Below, piece by piece: positions 28,220 to 31,163 of a DNA stretch of 31,163 nt. The stretch spans positions 1 through 31,163 of the forward strand of contig DATJPY010000038.1 in assembly GCA_035506135.1 (NCBI GenBank), given 5' to 3'. The notes beneath the pieces are model-generated. The model saw nothing but the letters and a program-made list of their open reading frames with translations. It was not told where the DNA came from and did not search any database. How positions within the stretch are numbered: position 1 is the stretch's first letter; the number at the start of each line of letters is the position of its first letter. The translations under genes were made by a program, and so were the position numbers. Source of the stretch: DATJPY01 sp035506135 (GTDB lineage Bacteria > Myxococcota_A > UBA9160 > PR03).

Positions 28220-29923
28220 CTAGTTCGGCGCGTTCTGCGGCCAGTAGTCGAGCTCGCGTCCGGGCACGCTGTACTCGTAGGGGCCGCGGTAGACCGTCGG
28301 CAGCTCCGGCCAGTTGCCGTGCGGCGGCGGCGACTCCGCCGTCCACTCGAGCGTGTTCGCCTTCCACGGGTTCTTCTCGGCCTTCGGCCCGCGGAACAGG
28401 CTCCGGAAGAAGTTGAACAGGAAGATCGGCTGGAAGACCAGCATCACCAGCAGGCCGCACGTCGCGATCACGTTGTACTTCTGCAGCGGCACCAGCTCGG
28501 GGAAGTTGGTGAAGTCGTAGATGCGCCGGTGGCCGCCGCCCATCCCGAAGATGAAGAGCGGGATGAAGATGAAGTTGAACGGGATGATCGTGCCCCAGAA
28601 ATGGATCTTGCCGAGCGTGTCGTTCATCATGCGCCCGAACATCTTCGGGAACCAGTAGGTCACGCCCGCGAAGGTTCCGATGATCGCGATCGGATAGAAC
28701 GTGTAGTGGAAGTGCGCGAGCACGAAGTAGGTGTCGTGGAAATAGATGTCGGCACCGCTCGCCCCCAGAAAGATGCCCGTGACCCCGCCGATCAGGAACT
28801 CGGCGATGAAGGCCAGCGCCCACAGCATCGGGGTCGCGAGCGTGATCGAGCCGCCGTAGAGCGTCGCGATGTAGACGAACATCATCTCCGCGATCGGGAT
28901 CGAGATCAGCAGGGTCGTGATGGTGAAGACGTTGGCCATGCGCGGATCGATGCCCGCGATGAACTGGTGGTGGGCCCACACCGTGAAGGACAGCACCCCG
29001 GTTCCGAACACGGTGTAGAGCACCGTCTTGTAGGCGAAGAGCTTCTTACGCGAGAAGACCGTGATGATCTCAGCGGTGATCCCGATCGCCGGGAGCAGCA
29101 CCACGTAGACCTCGGGGTGGCCGAAGAACCAGAAGAGGTGCTGCCAGAGGATCGGGTCGCCGCCGCGGGTCGGGTCGAAGAAGGCGGTGCCGACGTTCTG
29201 GTCCATGAACAGCATGATCGCGCCGGCGATCAGCGGGCCGACCGAGGCCATGAACAGGATGCTCGCCACGACGATCATCCAGACCACGATCGGCACGTCG
29301 TACATCCGCATGCCGGGCGCCCGCGAGTTCATCGCGGTCGTCACGAAGTTGATGCCGCCCATCAGGAAGGCGACGAACTCGAGCGCGACCGCGACCAGCC
29401 ACATGCTGGCGCCGAGCGGCGTCAGGCTGAAGCTCCCCCGCGACGAGAGCGGCGGATAGCTCGTCCAGGCGCCGCCGAAGCCTCCGCCCGGCACCACGAA
29501 CGAGGCGATCAGCACCAGCACCGAGAGGAAGAAGATCTGGTACGAGAGCCGGTTCAGCTTCGGGAACACCATGTCGTCGCAGCCGATCATCAGCGGGATC
29601 AGGTAGTTCGCGAAGCCCGCCAGCAGCACCGGCATCGCCACCCAGAACACCATGATCGCGCCGTGGTTGGTGACCAGGGTGTTGTAGCGATTCGGCGTCA
29701 CGAGCCCGTAGAGCGGCACGTGCATCCCGGGGAACGCGAGCTGCATGCGGAAGGCGTAGGACATGAAGCCGGCGACCAGCGCCATCGCCATGCCCGTGAA
29801 CAGGTACTGCATCGCGATGATCTTGTGGTCGGTCGAGTAGAAGTACTTGCGGAAGAAGCCCGGCTCCTCGTGCGCGTGCGGGCCGCCGTGGGGATGCGGA
29901 TGCGCCTGGATCGATTCGGCCAT
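28220..29923 (-). CDS. coxA: Cytochrome c oxidase subunit I, A-type
   Basis: A 567-residue, 12-helix heme-copper oxidase subunit. Heme a ligands are H87 (TNHGAIMVF) and H406; heme a3 is bound by H404 (AHFHY). CuB ligands are H269, H318 and H319 (WAHHQF). Y273 in GHPEVY gives the His-Tyr cross-link, and E271 in the same motif marks the A1-type D-channel. The loop MIGCDDMVFPKLNRLSYQ keeps the D-channel entry Asp. A His-rich N-terminal tail (HPHPHGGPHAHEE) is odd. It reduces O2 to water and pumps protons. PGGGFGGAWTSYPPLS and NYLIPLMIG resemble oxidases of Planctomycetes, Acidobacteria and Myxococcota. It starts two bases after coxB. Confidence 0.96.
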   Translation of the reverse strand: MAESIQAHPHPHGGPHAHEEPGFFRKYFYSTDHKIIAMQYLFTGMAMALVAGFMSYAFRMQLAFPGMHVPLYGLVTPNRYNTLVTNHGAIMVFWVAMPVLLAGFANYLIPLMIGCDDMVFPKLNRLSYQIFFLSVLVLIASFVVPGGGFGGAWTSYPPLSSRGSFSLTPLGASMWLVAVALEFVAFLMGGINFVTTAMNSRAPGMRMYDVPIVVWMIVVASILFMASVGPLIAGAIMLFMDQNVGTAFFDPTRGGDPILWQHLFWFFGHPEVYVVLLPAIGITAEIITVFSRKKLFAYKTVLYTVFGTGVLSFTVWAHHQFIAGIDPRMANVFTITTLLISIPIAEMMFVYIATLYGGSITLATPMLWALAFIAEFLIGGVTGIFLGASGADIYFHDTYFVLAHFHYTFYPIAIIGTFAGVTYWFPKMFGRMMNDTLGKIHFWGTIIPFNFIFIPLFIFGMGGGHRRIYDFTNFPELVPLQKYNVIATCGLLVMLVFQPIFLFNFFRSLFRGPKAEKNPWKANTLEWTAESPPPHGNWPELPTVYRGPYEYSVPGRELDYWPQNAPN

Positions 29924-29925
29924 GG

Positions 29926-30633
29926 CTACTCCTGCGCCGCGGGCGGCGCCGAGGCCGCCGCGACCGAGACCGGGGAGTTCTGCGCCACCCAGGCCGCGTG
30001 CTGCTCTTGGGTCTCGACGTGGATGCGCGCGCCCATGAGCCCGTGGCCGATGCCGCAGATCTCCACGCACTGGATGTCGTACTCGCCGGTCTTGGTGGGC
30101 GTGAACCAGCCGGTGATCACGCGGCCGGGGATCACGTCCTGCTTGAGCCGGAACACGGGCACCGAGAAGCTGTGCAGCACGTCCTTCGACTCGAGCGTGA
30201 AGTGGTAGAGCCGGTCGACCTGCACGTGGAGCTCGTTCACCTTCGCGATGTCGTCGGGGGTGTCGAGCTTCCCGTCCGGACCCGGATCCACGAAGGTCCA
30301 GGCCCACTGCTGGCCGATCACCCGGATCGTCTGCTGGGCGGGCGGCAGGTCTTGCTTGATCTGGTACCAGACGGTGATCGCACCGTAGATGATGAAGATG
30401 TCGCAGACGAGCACGAGCAGGTGGGGATACGTGATCCACTTCTTCTCGCTCTTCAGCTCGCCGGTGATGTACTGCGCGCGCACGCCGTCGCGCTTGCGGA
30501 AGCGGAAGATCAGCCAGAAGAACACCGCCTCCGAGAGCACGAACCAGAAGCCGACCACCCAGAAGATCAGGGAGAACAGGTTGTCGATCCGGTGTGCGTA
30601 GCTGGAGGCCTGAGGAAGGAGCGATTCGATCAT
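29926..30633 (-). CDS. coxB: Cytochrome c oxidase subunit II
   Basis: A 235-residue protein with two N-terminal helices (about 20-44 and 70-92) and a periplasmic cupredoxin domain. All CuA ligands are present: H154 (VLHSFSVP), C189, E191, C193, H197 and M200 in CVEICGIGHGLM. GQQWAWTF supplies the conserved aromatic electron-entry residues. There is no fused cytochrome c domain, so electrons probably arrive from the separate cytochrome c encoded just upstream. A small Ala/Pro tail follows. The start at ATG 30633 lies ten bases after the 35-residue membrane protein. Confidence 0.95.
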   Translation of the reverse strand: MIESLLPQASSYAHRIDNLFSLIFWVVGFWFVLSEAVFFWLIFRFRKRDGVRAQYITGELKSEKKWITYPHLLVLVCDIFIIYGAITVWYQIKQDLPPAQQTIRVIGQQWAWTFVDPGPDGKLDTPDDIAKVNELHVQVDRLYHFTLESKDVLHSFSVPVFRLKQDVIPGRVITGWFTPTKTGEYDIQCVEICGIGHGLMGARIHVETQEQHAAWVAQNSPVSVAAASAPPAAQE

Positions 30634-30643
30634 GGCTCGACCC

Positions 30644-30751
30644 TCATCGCAGGACGAAGAGGAACACCACGGCGATGAAGGTCCCGATCCCCGCCGTGGT
30701 CATCACGAAGATCCGGTAGGCCAGGTCTTCCGGAGTGCGCTCTTTCGCCAT
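30644..30751 (-). CDS. 35-residue single-helix membrane protein of the oxidase operon
   Basis: ATG 30751 follows GAGAGGGA and opens a 35-codon frame ending TGA at 30644-30646. The product starts MAKERTPEDLAYR and has one hydrophobic helix (about residues 14-34, VMTTAGIGTFIAVVFLFVL). It occupies almost all the space between the cytochrome c gene (six bases) and coxB (ten bases), which supports it being a real gene. It could be a tiny oxidase subunit comparable to other single-helix accessory subunits; this is inferred from position only. Confidence 0.65.
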   Translation of the reverse strand: MAKERTPEDLAYRIFVMTTAGIGTFIAVVFLFVLR

Positions 30752-30757
30752 TCCCTC

Positions 30758-31163
30758 TCACTTCGCCGCGTTGGACGCCGTCTGCCTTGACAGCGAGTCG
30801 ATGTAGGCGATGACGTCCTTCATGGCCTGCTCGTCGGTCAGCATCTGCGCCATGCCGCGCATCAGCGCCGCGTTCGCGTTCTTCGGGTCGTTGCCGCGGA
30901 TTCCCGCCTTGAACTTCTGGAGCGACGACAGCAGGTACCAGTCGCTGCGGCCTCGCAGCGGCGGCGCGTTGAGGGCCTGGTTGCCGCCTCCGTCGGGCCC
31001 GTGGCAGGCGGTGCAGGGCGTATAGAGCTTCGCGCCCCGCTCGGCGTCGCCGCCGACGACGGTCGGCTCGGAGAGGACCGGTGGCAGCGACGAGACGAAG
31101 TGCGCCGCCGCGTGCAGATCCTCGTCGGTCTTCAGATACTGCGACATCGGATACATGCGCAGG
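30758..31163 (-). CDS. Class I c-type cytochrome, C-terminal part
   Basis: The frame is open to the right edge, so the N-terminus is missing and the visible Met residues are probably internal. The fragment first shows the end of one cytochrome-like domain (MYPMSQYLKTDEDLHAAAHF, then VSSLPP). A full domain follows with the heme c site CTACH, DGGGNQALNAPPLRGRSDWY, and a distal Met in MRGMAQMLTDEQ. This looks like a two-domain cytochrome of the c4 type or an oxidase-linked electron donor. As first gene before coxBAC it probably feeds subunit II. Confidence 0.85.
   Translation of the reverse strand, partial: LRMYPMSQYLKTDEDLHAAAHFVSSLPPVLSEPTVVGGDAERGAKLYTPCTACHGPDGGGNQALNAPPLRGRSDWYLLSSLQKFKAGIRGNDPKNANAALMRGMAQMLTDEQAMKDVIAYIDSLSRQTASNAAK

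Noticed and set aside
31133..31157. Internal Met codons as start of the cytochrome c
   Set aside because: They fall inside the end of a preceding cytochrome-like domain, and the frame stays open to the window edge, so the gene is treated as truncated.

Overview
The window is a very GC-rich (roughly 70%), gene-dense bacterial chromosome segment. Start codons are a mix of ATG, GTG and TTG, and neighbouring genes often overlap by 1-4 bases. The gene set fits an aerobic, high-GC Gram-negative of the Myxococcota / Binatota / former Deltaproteobacteria type: E. coli-like frdABCD, an A-type cytochrome oxidase cluster with two subunit III genes, several acyl-CoA dehydrogenases, a large RND transporter, PpsR, and an F420-type (Ddn-like) oxidoreductase. 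This placement is an inference from gene content. No rRNA, tRNA, CRISPR array, insertion sequence or phage gene was recognised.

Layout. 1-2277 (+): the 3' end of a flavin amine oxidase, a DUF488 protein, a DUF2277 protein fused in frame to a secreted-type SnoaL-like domain, a small winged-helix-like protein, and trmO with an odd 5' end. 2305-3649 (-): a Ddn-like oxidoreductase, a small membrane protein and a VOC protein. 3817-7283: prc protease (+), a CYTH protein (-), a DHH phosphoesterase (+). 7280-12293: a BolA protein, then two divergently transcribed pairs of acyl-CoA dehydrogenase genes around a 98-bp control region containing a perfect 20-bp palindrome. In each pair one subunit keeps the likely catalytic Glu and the other lacks it, which suggests two heteromeric dehydrogenases. 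12351-16221 (-): an Hsp20 chaperone and frdABCD (encoded A to D leftward). 16370-18348 (-): aguB-aguA, the two-step agmatine to putrescine route. 18449-19057 (+): a NYN-domain protein with an N-terminal membrane anchor. 19314-22469 (+): a 1051-residue RND transporter. 22498-26368: ppsR (-), divergent leuS (+) and a small membrane protein. 26343-31163 (-): a cytochrome c oxidase operon running in from the right edge: cytochrome c, a 35-residue membrane protein, subunits II, I, III, IV, a second subunit III-like protein, and a CxxC membrane protein.

Most notable. (i) A 23-bp tandem triplication at the 3' end of aguA places the same terminal peptide and stop codon in all three reading frames. 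(ii) A 42-residue two-copy repeat is inserted in frame in the leuS editing-domain region. (iii) The paired, divergent acyl-CoA dehydrogenases. (iv) The DUF2277-SnoaL fusion. (v) The membrane-tethered NYN protein. (vi) A recurrent TAnnnT element 6-8 bases before start codons suggests leaderless transcription. I found no complete undescribed defence or mobile system; the unusual signals are architectural.
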